Shown here one piece after another: positions 6,433 to 6,784 of a DNA stretch of 6,784 nucleotides. A program made the position numbers and the translations under genes. The notes beneath the pieces were generated by a model that searched no databases, had not been told where the DNA came from, and saw nothing but the letters and a program-made list of their open reading frames with translations. Numbering within the stretch: the first letter of the stretch is position 1; every line of letters begins with the position of its first letter. The DNA comes from Prevotella sp. (GTDB taxonomy: Bacteria; Bacteroidota; Bacteroidia; Bacteroidales; Bacteroidaceae). The DNA is taken from contig JAFXZF010000023.1 in NCBI GenBank assembly GCA_017541365.1, forward strand, positions 1 through 6,784, written 5' to 3'.

Positions 6433-6784
6433 ATAGCCATTTCATGTATGTCCTTATCGCCAACTCTACCATCTTGACGCAAGGGCGTTTTTTATAGTAT
6501 TCATCAGTACGTGCCTCGGGTGTAGGGTCGGTGTTGACATTTCTGACGTATCCGCGTAGCAGTTCACGGCATATCAGCGAGCCTGTCTGAGACTTAAACC
6601 TTGCAGCCAGTTCCTGTACCGCCTTGTAGTTTTCTGCCTTAACTTTCTGGTCAGGTTGTTCGCTCGCTATCTCCAGTCCAGCCAGCATAAACATGCCCGA
6701 TGCCGTGCCGCACGTCTCGCGCATCCTGCCTATGCCGCCACCGAATGATGCTGACATCCTCGCCATCAGTCCCTCGGGTACTCC
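6416..6784 (-). CDS. C_GCAxxG_C_C family putative redox protein, C-terminal part (partial)
   Basis: The frame is open to the window edge (it reads GVPEGL before the first internal Met), so the N-terminus is missing and 122 residues are visible. It matches the C_GCAxxG_C_C family, small Cys-rich proteins proposed to be redox active. The visible part has [20 protein letters not shown] (residues 13-32), then a [12 protein letters not shown] helix, SLICREL, and [16 protein letters not shown]. Three family-type cysteines are visible at 25, 72 and 102. The first conserved Cys region (NCAQ-like in relatives) would be upstream of the window. The biochemical role of the family is not established and I cannot narrow it. 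The stop overlaps the start of the 1219-residue gene by 17 bases, implying cotranscription and perhaps coupled translation. Confidence 0.85.
   Translation of the reverse strand, partial: GVPEGLMARMSASFGGGIGRMRETCGTASGMFMLAGLEIASEQPDQKVKAENYKAVQELAARFKSQTGSLICRELLRGYVRNVNTDPTPEARTDEYYKKRPCVKMVELAIRTYMKWLYDTKN

Overview
The window reads as chromosome of a Bacteroidetes bacterium, most likely Bacteroidales and probably Prevotella-like. This rests on a promoter of the Bacteroidetes pattern (TTTG, 19 bp, TAACTTTG), an AT-rich intergenic region beside mid-GC coding sequence, a succinate-type CoA-transferase of the propionate/succinate fermenters, paired FKBP prolyl isomerases, and the protein families seen. 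The genus is a guess from protein resemblance. Every gene I support lies on the minus strand, so transcription runs from high to low coordinates.

Layout in transcription order. (1) 6784-6416: the C-terminal part of a C_GCAxxG_C_C-type putative redox protein, cut by the window edge. (2) 6432-2773: a 1219-residue multidomain protein whose start overlaps the previous gene by 17 nt. It carries a GT-A-like N-terminal module, a family 2 glycosyltransferase, a GalT/HIT-like DUF4922-type nucleotidyltransferase or phosphorylase module, and a SpoIID/LytB-like module. It has no visible signal peptide or membrane segment. (3) 2772-2666: a 107 bp intergenic region holding a well-matched Bacteroidetes promoter, a short AT palindrome and a ribosome binding site. 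(4) 2665-1160: a 501-residue acetyl-CoA hydrolase/transferase family protein, probably succinate CoA-transferase. (5) 1155-553: a 200-residue cytoplasmic FKBP of FklB architecture, four bases after the previous stop, with its ribosome binding site inside the CoA-transferase end. (6) 551-503: seven tandem copies of a 7 bp unit filling the spacer. (7) 498-1: the N-terminal 166 residues of a second FKBP-family protein, a predicted lipoprotein, cut by the window edge.

The genes fall into two transcription units. The upstream one (redox protein plus multidomain protein) looks translationally coupled. The downstream one (CoA-transferase, cytoplasmic FKBP, FKBP lipoprotein) is probably driven by the promoter at 2706-2736 and supplies one fermentation enzyme and two folding helpers, one for the cytoplasm and one for the envelope.

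The item most worth a second look is the multidomain protein. It joins sugar transfer, a probable sugar-nucleotide chemistry domain and a peptidoglycan-lyase-like domain in one apparently cytoplasmic chain. Next is the heptamer array in front of the FKBP lipoprotein. I see no tRNA, rRNA, CRISPR array, insertion sequence or phage gene, and no gene-free stretch longer than about 110 bases.
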